Below, piece after piece: positions 45,713 through 56,521 of a stretch of 64,000 bases of DNA. A program made the position numbers and the translations under genes. A model generated the notes under the pieces. It worked only from the letters and a program-made list of their open reading frames with translations. It had not been told where the DNA came from and did no database searches. The DNA is taken from positions 1 to 64,000 of the forward strand of contig JAUIJD010000024.1 of the NCBI GenBank assembly GCA_030431475.1, read 5' to 3'. The DNA is from Verrucomicrobiia bacterium (lineage in GTDB: Bacteria > Verrucomicrobiota > Verrucomicrobiia > Verrucomicrobiales > Akkermansiaceae). The stretch's first letter is position 1; the number at the start of each line of letters is the position of its first letter.

Positions 45713-45829
45713 CAGACGAAGAGAATCGATCATGTCCGCGGTGGTCAGAAATGCGCACCGAAACCGATTTCACGGATTGCAAATTCACGGGATCCCGAGT
45801 CCTCTAACGAGGATTTCAAACCCTGACCC

Positions 45830-48043
<2,214 letters not shown>

Positions 48044-48067
48044 GCCTCCACCAAACCGGCTTCACAG

Positions 48068-48099
48068 CGCGCGACCGTCCCCGTGGCGGTCGCGCGTTT
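48068..48099 (+). terminator. Probable terminator after hppA
   Basis: A 10-bp stem CGCGCGACCG/CGGTCGCGCG (48068-48077, 48087-48096) with a 9-nt loop is followed by only three T residues. It lies 25 bp after the hppA stop. The weak T tract lowers confidence. Confidence 0.65.
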
Positions 48100-48226
48100 C
48101 CGCGTACTCCGGGGCTCCTCACGGGTAGAACCTTGACTTTTTATAAAAATATTGACTCACTGATCTTAAACATCCCCCAAACACCTCGGCTCTGTGCCCC
48201 CCGGCAGACGGATCTTCACGACTCTC

Positions 48227-50014
48227 ATGAAACTGCTGCCCATCGCCCTTTCGGGCCTTCTTCTTGCTCCGCTCGCCGCCGAATCCCCGGCCCCGACCCG
48301 GATTCACGTCAGCGCCTCCGCCAGCGCGGGCGGAGACGGCACCTCGTGGGCGACCGCCTTCAGCAGCCTCCAGGATGCTCTTGCCGCGGCCACTGGAACC
48401 GTGGGTGACGATGAAATCTGGATCGCCGCCGGCACCTACACGCCGGATCCCGGCGGGAGCGACCAGAATCTGCGTTTCCAGCTCGCGAGCGGGGTGGCGA
48501 TCTATGGTGGCTTCGATGGCAGCGAGACGCAGCTCGGGGATCGCAACCCGAATCCGCTCACCAACGACACCATTCTCAGCGGCGATCTGGCCGGTGACGA
48601 CGGTCCTGACTTCACCAACCGCTCCGACAACAGCTCCCGGGTGGTCGACGGCACCGGGAGCGACAATACCGCGATACTCGACGGTGTCACCATCCGCGGC
48701 GGAAACGCAGGCTACAACGGCGGCGGCTTCGGAGGCGGGTCGCCCACCTTTGTCGGCTGCCTTTTCACCGACAACCAGGCCGCCAACGCCGGGGGCGGCG
48801 CCACCATTTCCTTCGGCACCACCCCGAGCTTCACCGACTGCCACTTCATCGGCAACAAGGCGGGCTTCTACGGGGGCGCGCTCGATTGCTACGCGGCGCC
48901 CGTCCCCTTCCTCCGCTGCACCTTCGAGGAAAACCGGTCGGGCCTCCAGGGAGGTGCCGTGATGAACTTCGCCTCCGCCGCCACCTACTCGTTCTGTTCC
49001 TTCCGGGCCAACGTCGCGTCCAACGGGAGCAACGGCTCCGGCGGCGCGCTCTACATCCGCGCCGAAAGCCCGCCGCTCCTGCACAACTGCGAGATCATCG
49101 GCAACATGGCGGAGTATGGGGGAGGCATCTACCTGCTCGACGCCGACCCCGCGCTCACCAATGTCACCGTGAGCGGCAACCGCGCGACCACCGTCGGCGG
49201 CGGTTTCTATTGCGGCTTCCAGCCATCGGCACCCAGCCTCACCAACTGCCTGGTCTGGAACAACTCGTCCGCCGGATCGGCCGGCACGATCGAATCGACC
49301 ATTGTCGTCGGGACCAGCACGCCCACATTCTCCCATTCCATCGTCCATCACTCCGGTGGCAGCGCTTCGTGGAACGCCGCGGCGGGCAACGACGGCGGCA
49401 GCAACCTCGACGCCGATCCGCTCTTCAACACCGCCGTCGATCCACTGACCGCCCCGACCACGACCGGGGCCTTCGGTCCCGGAGCCGGGAGCCCCGCGAT
49501 CGACGCCGGGCTGGACACCGCCGACCTCGACGGAAGCGGGCCCGGCACCGACACCATCGCCTCGGTCGGCACGGACCTCGCCGGCAACCCGCGCTTCGAG
49601 GGCAACACGATCGACATCGGCGCCTACGAGTACTTCGAAGGATCGGTCGCCACCACCTTTGCCTCCCTGTTCCCCGCGCTCGAACCGGGCGGGGATGAGA
49701 ACGGCAACGGCCTGACGAATTTCACCGACTACGCCCTCGGGGCCGATCCCTCCGCCCCCCACGATCCCTCCGCCATGCCTTTGTTGACCGGCGGCTCGAT
49801 CACCTTCAGCCACCGCGGCGGCGCCAGCGACGTCGACCCGGTCTACAAGAAGTCGTCCACCCTCGGCGGCTGGGTCGCGATGCAACCGGGCATCGACTAC
49901 ACCGTGATCTCGAGCCTCCCGGACGGCGATCGCATCGTGGTCACGCTGGATCTCCTCATCGATTCGGAGACCCACCCGAGGATGTTCTTCATCCAGGAGT
50001 TCGCGGAGCCCTGA
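48227..50014 (+). CDS. Secreted parallel beta-helix protein with choice-of-anchor-type end
   Basis: A 595-residue exported protein with a signal peptide (MKLLPIALSGLLLAPLAA). A right-handed beta-helix (about 25-440) repeats units such as GGGFGGGSPTFVGCLFTDNQA, FTDCHFIGNKAGFYGGAL and LHNCEIIGNMAEYGGGI. GSPAIDAGLD and GNTIDIGAYEY, which follow, are typical of CSLREA/choice-of-anchor Q proteins. A terminal module with GGDENGNGLTNFTDYALGADP is the DxDxDG-type end shared with other secreted proteins here. It may be an adhesin or polysaccharide-acting protein; no catalytic residues are evident. The start at 48227 is preferred to 48194. Confidence 0.8.
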   Translation: MKLLPIALSGLLLAPLAAESPAPTRIHVSASASAGGDGTSWATAFSSLQDALAAATGTVGDDEIWIAAGTYTPDPGGSDQNLRFQLASGVAIYGGFDGSETQLGDRNPNPLTNDTILSGDLAGDDGPDFTNRSDNSSRVVDGTGSDNTAILDGVTIRGGNAGYNGGGFGGGSPTFVGCLFTDNQAANAGGGATISFGTTPSFTDCHFIGNKAGFYGGALDCYAAPVPFLRCTFEENRSGLQGGAVMNFASAATYSFCSFRANVASNGSNGSGGALYIRAESPPLLHNCEIIGNMAEYGGGIYLLDADPALTNVTVSGNRATTVGGGFYCGFQPSAPSLTNCLVWNNSSAGSAGTIESTIVVGTSTPTFSHSIVHHSGGSASWNAAAGNDGGSNLDADPLFNTAVDPLTAPTTTGAFGPGAGSPAIDAGLDTADLDGSGPGTDTIASVGTDLAGNPRFEGNTIDIGAYEYFEGSVATTFASLFPALEPGGDENGNGLTNFTDYALGADPSAPHDPSAMPLLTGGSITFSHRGGASDVDPVYKKSSTLGGWVAMQPGIDYTVISSLPDGDRIVVTLDLLIDSETHPRMFFIQEFAEP

Positions 50015-50113
50015 TTCCGTCCCCCCCGATCCCGCCCGCACGCGGGCGCAATCTCGCCTTGCCGACGGCCTTGGCGGCTGGTTTTCTCCCGGCCCGACTT
50101 TCCCCGAGAGAAC

Positions 50114-51694
50114 ATGGCTAACAAGGACCACACCGACCCCGTCCGCATGGAGAAGATCGTCTCCCTGTGCAAACGCCGCGGCTTCATCTTCCAGTCCGGC
50201 GAACTCTACGGCGGTCTGAACGGCTGCTGGGACTACGGTCCGCTCGGCGCCGAACTCAAGCGCAACCTCAAGGACTACTGGTGGCGCAAGACGGTCCAGG
50301 AACGCGACGACGTGCTCGGCATGGACGGCTCCATCCTCACCATGCAGCAGGTGCTCAAGGCCTCGGGCCACCTCGACGGCTTCAGCGATCCGATGTGCGA
50401 CTGCCTGCTCTCGAAGGCCCGCCTGCGGGCCGACCAGATCGAACCGCAGGACGGCACGGCGGTCTGGTACTCCGGCGCGAGGCACGAGGCCTCCGGCTGG
50501 TCGACCGACCGCCCCTTCGCCGTGCTGGTCCCGGCCGGAAAGGACGCCGATTCAGCCAGGAAGACCGCCCGCCGGTTCTACGGCGAGTTCATGCCCGACA
50601 AGAAGGTCTCGCCCAAGGAGCTCGAACTGCTCGAGGACAAGCGCGAGGAACTGACCGGCACCACCCGTTTCAATCCGGAGAACGGCTCGCTGCTCACCGA
50701 GCCGCGCGAGTTCAACCTGATGTTCAAGACCGCGATCGGCGCCTCGGCCGACGAGAACGATCCCAACGCCACCGCCTACCTGCGGCCGGAGACCGCGCAG
50801 TCGATCTTCGTCCAGTACAAGAACGTCCTCGACTCGAACCGCATCAAGCTCCCCTTCGGCATCGCCCAGGTCGGCAAGTCGTTCCGCAACGAGATCAACC
50901 CGCGCAACTACACCTTCCGCAGCCGCGAGTTCGAGCAGATGGAGATCGAGTTCTTCTGCCGCCCGGAGGACGGCCTGCGCCTCACCGACGAGTGGCTGGA
51001 GTCGCGCCTCACCTTCTACGAGGAAGTCGGCATCCCCCGGGAGAAGCTCCACATCCTCGACGTGCCGGACGGCGAACGCGCGCACTACTCGGAGAAGACC
51101 TACGACATCGAGTACGAGTTCCCCTTCGGCGTGCAGGAGCTCGAAGGCGTGGCCTACCGCACCAACTACGATCTTTCCAAGCACGAGAAGCACTCCGGCC
51201 GCCCGCTCGAGTACTTCGACGAGGAGACCAAGGAGAAGTTCATCCCCCACGTCGTCGAGCCGTCCGCCGGCTGCGACCGCACCGTGCTGGCGATGATCTG
51301 CGAGGCCTTCGACGAGGAGGAGATCACCAACGAGAAGGGCAAGACCGAGACCCGCACGGTGATGCACTTCGCCCCGCGCATGGCGCCCATCAAGGTCGGC
51401 ATCTTCCCGCTCCTCAAGAAGAACGAGGAACAGGTCCGCCTCTGCCGCGAGATCCAGAACACGCTGCAGCCCTGGATGACCGTCTTCTACGACGATGGCG
51501 GCGCCGTCGGCCGGCGCTACCGCCGTCAGGATGAAGTCGGCACGCCCTTCTGCATCACCGTGGACTTCGACACGATCGGCGAGAATGGTCCGGAGCTCGA
51601 GGGCACCGTCACCGTCCGCCACCGCGACTCCATGGAGCAGGAACGCCTGCCCATCGATGGCCTCCTCGCGTGGCTCCTCGAGCGGATCCGCTGA
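50114..51694 (+). CDS. glyQS: Glycyl-tRNA synthetase, single-chain (alpha2) type
   Basis: A 526-residue class II tRNA synthetase charging tRNA-Gly. The N-terminal KIVSLCKRRGFIFQSGELYGGLNGCWDYGPLGAELKRNLK is diagnostic of the eukaryote/archaea-like GlyRS. Class II motifs: YLRPETAQSIFVQYKNV, motif 2 FGIAQVGKSFRNEINPRNYTFRSREFEQMEIEFF, and motif 3 in VEPSAGCDRTVLAMICEAF. The anticodon-binding domain (about 415-520) contains KVGIFPLLKKNEEQ and GRRYRRQDEVGTPFCITVD. It is not the bacterial alpha2beta2 form. Confidence 0.96.
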   Translation: MANKDHTDPVRMEKIVSLCKRRGFIFQSGELYGGLNGCWDYGPLGAELKRNLKDYWWRKTVQERDDVLGMDGSILTMQQVLKASGHLDGFSDPMCDCLLSKARLRADQIEPQDGTAVWYSGARHEASGWSTDRPFAVLVPAGKDADSARKTARRFYGEFMPDKKVSPKELELLEDKREELTGTTRFNPENGSLLTEPREFNLMFKTAIGASADENDPNATAYLRPETAQSIFVQYKNVLDSNRIKLPFGIAQVGKSFRNEINPRNYTFRSREFEQMEIEFFCRPEDGLRLTDEWLESRLTFYEEVGIPREKLHILDVPDGERAHYSEKTYDIEYEFPFGVQELEGVAYRTNYDLSKHEKHSGRPLEYFDEETKEKFIPHVVEPSAGCDRTVLAMICEAFDEEEITNEKGKTETRTVMHFAPRMAPIKVGIFPLLKKNEEQVRLCREIQNTLQPWMTVFYDDGGAVGRRYRRQDEVGTPFCITVDFDTIGENGPELEGTVTVRHRDSMEQERLPIDGLLAWLLERIR

Positions 51695-51746
51695 AGTCGC
51701 CGTCGCGCTCCCGCCATGGAAGCCGTGGCGGTCTACCGTGCCGGAA

Positions 51747-52052
51747 TCACTGGTTCTCCGGCAGCGGCATGTTGATCGCGCGCTGGGACTCCCAGCGTGA
51801 GATCGCACCGTCGTCGTTGACGTCGTAGGCCCGCATCGCTTCGTCGAGTTCCTCGTCGGTCACGCCTCCCACGCCGGACTCCTTGAGCCCCTGCTCGATC
51901 TCGGCGCGGGTCAGCCGGCCATCCGCGTTGTAGTCGAAACGGTCGAACTTCTCCTGGAGCGCCATCACCTTCCGGTTGTGCGCCACCTCCGATTGCGGGT
52001 CGGTGCGGGCACAGGAGACGGCCAGGGGGAGCAGCAGCAGCAGATACTTCAT
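51747..52052 (-). CDS. Small EF-hand lipoprotein
   Basis: A 101-residue protein with a lipoprotein signal (MKYLLLLLPLAVSCARTDP, lipidated Cys at about 14). It has two EF-hand loops, DYNADGRLTRAE and DVNDDGAISRWE, both with Ca2+-compatible Asp/Asn and Glu positions. A surface or periplasmic calcium-binding role is likely; the partner is unknown. The start at 52052 is required for the signal; the longer frame upstream is antisense to rlmH. It is convergent with glyQS and divergent from rlmH. Confidence 0.78.
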   Translation of the reverse strand: MKYLLLLLPLAVSCARTDPQSEVAHNRKVMALQEKFDRFDYNADGRLTRAEIEQGLKESGVGGVTDEELDEAMRAYDVNDDGAISRWESQRAINMPLPENQ

Positions 52053-52139
52053 CTTCACGAAGTATCGGTTCGCGGGCCGCGGCGGACAAGTCCGGAAATC
52101 CCCTTGGTCGGAAGTCCGGTGTCGGCTTGGATGCCGCGC

Positions 52140-52580
52140 ATGCGCCACCGGATCCTCGTCGCGGGAAAGCCCGCCCTTGCCTACGCCAAGTCCGGGGTCG
52201 CCGAGTACCTCAAGCGCCTGTCCCGCTACGGCAGCTACGACCTGGTCGAGCTCAAGGCCGGCGACTCCGAGGCGGTCTCCGCCACCCTGCTCGAGCGCTC
52301 ACGGGGCGACTACCGCATCGCCCTCGACGAACGCGGCGAGGCCCTGACCACCGAGGGCTGGGAACGCCATCTGGGCGCCCTGGAGATGCGCGGCGAGATC
52401 AAGCGGGTATCGTTCCTGATCGGGGCCGCCGACGGCCATACCGGCGCCCTGAGGAAGGAGGCCGACGCCGTCTGGCAGCTTTCGCGGCTTACCCTCCAGC
52501 ACGAGCTGGCGCTGGTGGTGCTGCTCGAGCAGCTCTACCGCGTCGCCACGCTCAAGCGCGGCGAGCCCTACCATCGCTGA
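52140..52580 (+). CDS. rlmH: 23S rRNA (pseudouridine1915-N3)-methyltransferase-like protein
   Basis: A 146-residue SPOUT methyltransferase. Features of RlmH: AKSGVAEYLKRLSRYGSYDLVELK, RIALDERGEALTTEGWERHL, the SAM-binding turn VSFLIGAADGHTGALRKEAD, LSRLTLQHELALVVLLEQLYRVATLKRGEPYHR with the conserved YH end. It should modify helix 69 of 23S rRNA. The start MRHRILVAGK (52140) is favoured; an ATG three codons upstream also fits. The family G-x-x-G-H loop appears as GAADGH. Confidence 0.9.
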   Translation: MRHRILVAGKPALAYAKSGVAEYLKRLSRYGSYDLVELKAGDSEAVSATLLERSRGDYRIALDERGEALTTEGWERHLGALEMRGEIKRVSFLIGAADGHTGALRKEADAVWQLSRLTLQHELALVVLLEQLYRVATLKRGEPYHR

Positions 52581-52595
52581 CGCCACGGCGCCCGC

Positions 52596-52790
52596 TCAGC
52601 GACGCAGGCGCTGGTTCGGCAGGGTGCCGAGTGCTCCCCCACCCTGGCCGGAAACCGGGCGATTCCACGGCTTCGGGTCGGAAGCGGACTGCGGGCGCGT
52701 CGGCTGCGGATCCAGATCCGGATCCTTCTCGGCACAGGAAACCAGAGGCAGGCCCAGGGAGGCGACGGCAACGAGAAGCAGGTAGCGCAT
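52596..52790 (-). CDS. Small lipoprotein of unknown function
   Basis: A 64-residue predicted lipoprotein (MRYLLLVAVASLGLPLVSC, lipidated Cys at about 19) with a mature part of about 45 residues rich in Pro, Asp and Ser. It carries no recognisable domain. Its signal resembles that of the EF-hand lipoprotein nearby, but nothing else does. It is convergent with rlmH and preceded by the terminator of the gene upstream. Confidence 0.6.
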   Translation of the reverse strand: MRYLLLVAVASLGLPLVSCAEKDPDLDPQPTRPQSASDPKPWNRPVSGQGGGALGTLPNQRLRR

Positions 52791-52801
52791 GGCGGGAGCA
52801 T

Positions 52802-52837
52802 AAAAAAACCTCCGCGGCGATCAAGCACGCGGAGGTT
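52802..52837 (-). terminator. Intrinsic terminator of the coiled-coil gene pair
   Basis: A 10-bp stem (52828-52837 with 52807-52816) and an 11-nt loop, followed on the minus strand by a run of seven T residues (A run at 52802-52808). It lies 27 bp past the stop of the minus-strand gene at 52864. Confidence 0.85.
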
Positions 52838-52863
52838 GGAAATGGGTCGGGGGGACGGAGGCC

Positions 52864-53679
52864 TCAGTTGGCCGCCGGCTTGAGCAGCATCACGCGGTCA
52901 CCCGGCTGCAGGACCACACCCGGCGAAACCGTGTCGTAGTCGATCTCGGCGATGGTCTGGCTCGGCTCGATGCTCGAGGGCTGGACCTCGGCGATCACGC
53001 GACCGTCGCGCTTGACGATCATGCGGCTTTGCGGCGTGAAACCGGTGTTGCGACCGGCACCAATCACCACGAAGCCCCAGTCGGAATCGACCGCGGTGAT
53101 GATGGACTCGCGGGCGTTGCGGGCGATGCGCTGGTCACGCTCGGCCTTGCGGTCGCCGAGGCGGGCGATCTCCTCGCGATTGTCGGCGATCTTCTTCTCG
53201 GTGGTCTCGATGGTCTCCTCGATCTCCTCGATCTCGGCGGTGAGCACCTTCCGCTTGTCCTCAAGGGTCGTCATGTTCTCGTTGATCGAGTTCATGTCGA
53301 CATCTCCCTCGAAGCCCATCTCGGCGAACACCTTCTGCACCTCCTCGAGGGCATCCTGGGCCTGCTGGAGCTTCTCGACCTGACCTTCCAGCTCGGCCTC
53401 GATCTCGCCGAGCTCGCGCTTCAGCTCGCGCTCCTTGGATTCGAGCGAGGCGATGCTCTGCTCGACCTCGGCGCGGGCCTTCTCGGCGTTGACGAGGTTG
53501 TTCTTCTCGTCCTTGAGCTGGGCGTCGGTCTTGTCGACCTGGGCCGAGACGTTTTCATTCTGGCGGATCGTATCGATCCGATATTGCTGCTGCTTCTCGA
53601 ACTTCGCCTTGTTGGCGTTGGAGAAATAGGCGGCGCCGACGATGGCGAGGAGCGACAGGATGTAGAACAGGAGCTTCAT
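52864..53679 (-). CDS. Membrane-anchored coiled-coil protein (paralogue A)
   Basis: A 271-residue protein. One N-terminal hydrophobic helix (MKLLFYILSLLAIVGAAYF), a long coiled coil (about 25-190, high Glu/Lys/Gln/Arg with heptad spacing) and a compact C-terminal beta module of about 70 residues: SDWGFVVIGAGRNTGFTPQ ... VVLQPGDRVMLLKPA. The module resembles the C-terminal domain of the next protein, so the two are paralogues. Function unknown; an envelope scaffold or surface role is plausible. It is probably the second gene of a two-gene operon and is followed by a terminator. Confidence 0.75.
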   Translation of the reverse strand: MKLLFYILSLLAIVGAAYFSNANKAKFEKQQQYRIDTIRQNENVSAQVDKTDAQLKDEKNNLVNAEKARAEVEQSIASLESKERELKRELGEIEAELEGQVEKLQQAQDALEEVQKVFAEMGFEGDVDMNSINENMTTLEDKRKVLTAEIEEIEETIETTEKKIADNREEIARLGDRKAERDQRIARNARESIITAVDSDWGFVVIGAGRNTGFTPQSRMIVKRDGRVIAEVQPSSIEPSQTIAEIDYDTVSPGVVLQPGDRVMLLKPAAN

Positions 53680-53715
53680 GGGCTTTTCTTGAAAGGGTTG
53701 CTGCGGTCAGGCGCT

Positions 53716-54600
53716 TCAGAAGTCGAAGTCATCGTCGGCTTCCTCGGCGGGAGCCGCTTCCTCGGCCGCTTCGGGTGCTTCTTCCGCGGGAGCCTCGGCC
53801 GGAGCCGCCTCCTCTTCGGCGGGAGCCGCCTCCACCACCGACGACGGAACCACGCGGTCGCCGACCATCAGGGTGATGTCCTCGGAAACGGAGTCGGGCA
53901 CGATGTCGGCCGAGGCGCGGCTCGATTCAACCGAGCGGACGCGGAGCTGGGCGACGGTCTCACCGCCGCGAACCACGTCCAGCGTCGAGCCGGTGACCAC
54001 TCCGGCGTTGTTGCCGGCGTTGAGCGTGACGAAGCCCCACGGGCCATAGATCGAGCTGATGCGGGCGCTGTCGAAGAACGAGCGCTGCTTCGAGAAGGAT
54101 TCGTTCTGCGAGCGGTAGTTCTCGATGCTGCTGTCGGTGCCGTCGAGCACGCTGAGCAGGTTGGCCCGCTTCGCTTCTCCGGCAGCCTTCTCATCCTCGA
54201 GGCCGGCGATCTCCGAATTCAGGCGGCGCACCTTGGCGGCGAGCTCTCGAAGTTCACCCTGCTCCTTGGTCTGGTCCTCGATCTCGGCAATCTTCTCGGC
54301 ATTGCTCTCGACCTCGGACCGCTTGGAGGCGATGTCGGACGAAAGCTGCTCGTTGCCGGCCTTGCGCTCCTCCTCGATCTTCTGCTTGGCGACGGTGTCC
54401 TCCTGGACACCCGTGCGTTCGTCGATGGTCGCGTCGCGCTCCGAACGGAGTTCGGCCAGCCGCTTGCGGCTGGTGTCGAGACGGCTTTTCTCCGTCTCGC
54501 TGTTGGAAACCTCCTGCTTGAAGGCTTCCTGGTTCTTGTAGGCGACGTAGGCGGACGCCGCGAGAATGACGGCGGTGATGGCAGCGAAAATGTTGGCCAT
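53716..54600 (-). CDS. Membrane-anchored coiled-coil protein (paralogue B)
   Basis: A 294-residue protein of the same architecture as its downstream neighbour: hydrophobic anchor (MANIFAAITAVILAASAYVAY), coiled coil (about 25-175), beta module (GPWGFVTLNAGNNAGVVTG ... MVGDRVVPSSVV), then an acidic Ala/Glu/Pro-rich tail ending DDDFDF. The shared pattern WGFV..-AG.N.G....S...V.R.G...A...........S.A.I..D.VS......GDRV is clear by eye. The tail is unique to this copy. A 36-bp gap suggests one transcript. Function unknown. Confidence 0.75.
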   Translation of the reverse strand: MANIFAAITAVILAASAYVAYKNQEAFKQEVSNSETEKSRLDTSRKRLAELRSERDATIDERTGVQEDTVAKQKIEEERKAGNEQLSSDIASKRSEVESNAEKIAEIEDQTKEQGELRELAAKVRRLNSEIAGLEDEKAAGEAKRANLLSVLDGTDSSIENYRSQNESFSKQRSFFDSARISSIYGPWGFVTLNAGNNAGVVTGSTLDVVRGGETVAQLRVRSVESSRASADIVPDSVSEDITLMVGDRVVPSSVVEAAPAEEEAAPAEAPAEEAPEAAEEAAPAEEADDDFDF

Positions 54601-54707
54601 GAGGTTTTTTGCTTAGACTGGGGTCTTTCGGTTGGCGAAACCTACGGATCCACCGCCTCCCCCGGCAACCCTTAAATGGTTCATCACAAACCTTGACTTT
54701 ACAAAGG

Positions 54708-56486
54708 ATGGACACCGTCTCAACGGTGCGGCGACCGATGAATTCCGTCCTGCGTGTTTTCTCCTACCTGCGGCGCTATCCGGGGCTCGCCACCGCCCAG
54801 TTCTTCTGCGCCACCCTGATGGCTGTGTCGGTGATCGTGTTCCCCTCGATCACCGGCTTCGTCATCGACCACATCCTGCCCGACCCCGCCCGCCAGGGAG
54901 AGCTCGCGTTCTGGGTCGTGGTCGGCGTCGGAAGCTTCTTCCTCAAGGACGGCCTCAACTGCGCCCGCATCCTGATCAACAACCACTTCGAGCAGAACGT
55001 CATCTACGACATCCGCTCCGACCTCTACCGCAAGATCCAGCGTCTGCCGCTGCCGTGGTTCGACTCGCGGCGCACCGGCGACATCATGACACGGGTCGTC
55101 GAGGACGTGACGGCGATGGAGCGGGTGCTCATCGACGGCATCGAGCTCGGGCTGGTCGCCGGCATCCAGTTGATCGCCGTCGGCCTCGTCATGTATCTCA
55201 CCGACTGGCAGGTCGCACTGTGGGCGACGCTCCCCATTCCCATCCTCATCACCGGGGCCTGGATCTACTCGAAGGACGCCCGCCACCGCCACAAGGCGGA
55301 ACGCAACGCGACCTCGGCGCTGAACTCCCTCCTCCACGACAACATCGCCGGCATCCGGCAGATCAAATCCTACGCCGCCGAGGGCGAGGAGCACGCGAAC
55401 TTCAACCGACTCTCCGACAAGGTCCGCGCCGCCACCCTCTACCTGATGAAATGGTGGGCGTTCTACAACCCGAGCATGTCCTTCGCCAGCATGCTGGGCT
55501 ACGCGCTGGTGCTCGGAGCCGGCGGGGCGGCGGTGATCGCCGGAGACATGGAACGCGGCGAGCTGGTGACCTTCTTCCTGCTCCTCGGCCTCTTCTACGA
55601 GCCGGTCACCAAGCTCCGGCAGCTCAACCAGATGATCTTCTCCTCCCGGGCGGCCGGCGACCGGGTCTTCGAGATCATGGACTCGGAGGACGAACCCAAC
55701 GCCTCCACCGGCGAGCGGCTCCCGGATCAGATCGAGGCCCACGTCCGCTTCGAAGGCGTCGGCTTCGCCTACGGCGACCAGCCGACGCTGAACGACGTCG
55801 AAATCGATGCCGCTCCGGGGAAGACGATCGCCTTGGTCGGCTCGACCGGTGCCGGCAAGTCGACGGTTCTTTCGCTGCTGAACCGGTTCTACGAGGTCGA
55901 TGCCGGCCGCATCACCATCGACGGCATCGACATCGCCTCGCTGGCGAAGCCGGCCCTCCGCGAGAAGCTCGGCTACGTCACCCAGGAGCCCTTCCTCTTC
56001 AACGGCACGGTCCGGGAGAACCTCCGGCTGGCGATCCGAGGCGCAACCGAGGAGGAAATGTGGCGGGCGCTGGAAGCGGCCCATGCGGCCAACTTCGTCC
56101 GCGCCCTTCCCCAGCAACTCGACACCAATGTCGGCGAGCGCGGCGTGAAGCTCTCCGGCGGCGAGAAGCAGCGCCTCTCGATCGCCCGCGCGCTGCTCAA
56201 GAACGCCCCCATCCTGCTGCTCGACGAGGCCACCGCGTCGGTCGACTCGGAGACCGAGCGGCAGATCCAGGACGCCCTGGACGCCCTGATGGCCAACCGC
56301 ACCGCCTTCGTCATCGCCCACCGGCTTTCCACCATCCAGAATGCCGACCGCATCTACGTTCTCGAGCTGGGTCGGGTGATCGAGCAGGGCACCCACGACG
56401 AACTGCTGGCCCGCGGCGGAAAGTACGCGGAATTGTGCCGAAAATCGTTCCTCGACCAGCAGCAGCCCGCGAACGCCGGTTTTTAG
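54708..56486 (+). CDS. ABC exporter, fused permease/ATPase (MsbA-like), second copy
   Basis: A 592-residue half-transporter. Membrane domain (about 20-330) with ITGFVIDHILPD, LPLPWFDSRRTGDIMTRVVEDV and DNIAGIRQIKSYAAE. The ATPase domain has Walker A GSTGAGKST (near 378), YVTQEPFLFNGTV, signature LSGGEKQRLSIARALLKN (near 483), LLLDEATASVDSETE and AHRLSTIQ. It is very likely a lipid A or lipopolysaccharide-core exporter, or a multidrug exporter. Met codons at 54708 and 54738 are both possible starts; TTGACT at 54693-54698 would favour the later one if it is a -35 box. The gene is divergent from the coiled-coil pair. Confidence 0.9.
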   Translation: MDTVSTVRRPMNSVLRVFSYLRRYPGLATAQFFCATLMAVSVIVFPSITGFVIDHILPDPARQGELAFWVVVGVGSFFLKDGLNCARILINNHFEQNVIYDIRSDLYRKIQRLPLPWFDSRRTGDIMTRVVEDVTAMERVLIDGIELGLVAGIQLIAVGLVMYLTDWQVALWATLPIPILITGAWIYSKDARHRHKAERNATSALNSLLHDNIAGIRQIKSYAAEGEEHANFNRLSDKVRAATLYLMKWWAFYNPSMSFASMLGYALVLGAGGAAVIAGDMERGELVTFFLLLGLFYEPVTKLRQLNQMIFSSRAAGDRVFEIMDSEDEPNASTGERLPDQIEAHVRFEGVGFAYGDQPTLNDVEIDAAPGKTIALVGSTGAGKSTVLSLLNRFYEVDAGRITIDGIDIASLAKPALREKLGYVTQEPFLFNGTVRENLRLAIRGATEEEMWRALEAAHAANFVRALPQQLDTNVGERGVKLSGGEKQRLSIARALLKNAPILLLDEATASVDSETERQIQDALDALMANRTAFVIAHRLSTIQNADRIYVLELGRVIEQGTHDELLARGGKYAELCRKSFLDQQQPANAGF

Positions 56487-56521
56487 ATGCATCGGGCGGC
56501 CATCGGCGCTTGGTTTGCCAC

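Noticed and set aside
48133-48170. Two TTGACT boxes before the beta-helix gene
   Set aside because: They look like -35 elements, but no -10 box appears at the right distance, so no promoter is called.
52807-52837. Hairpin as a riboswitch
   Set aside because: It lies downstream of a minus-strand gene with a T run, so it is a plain terminator.
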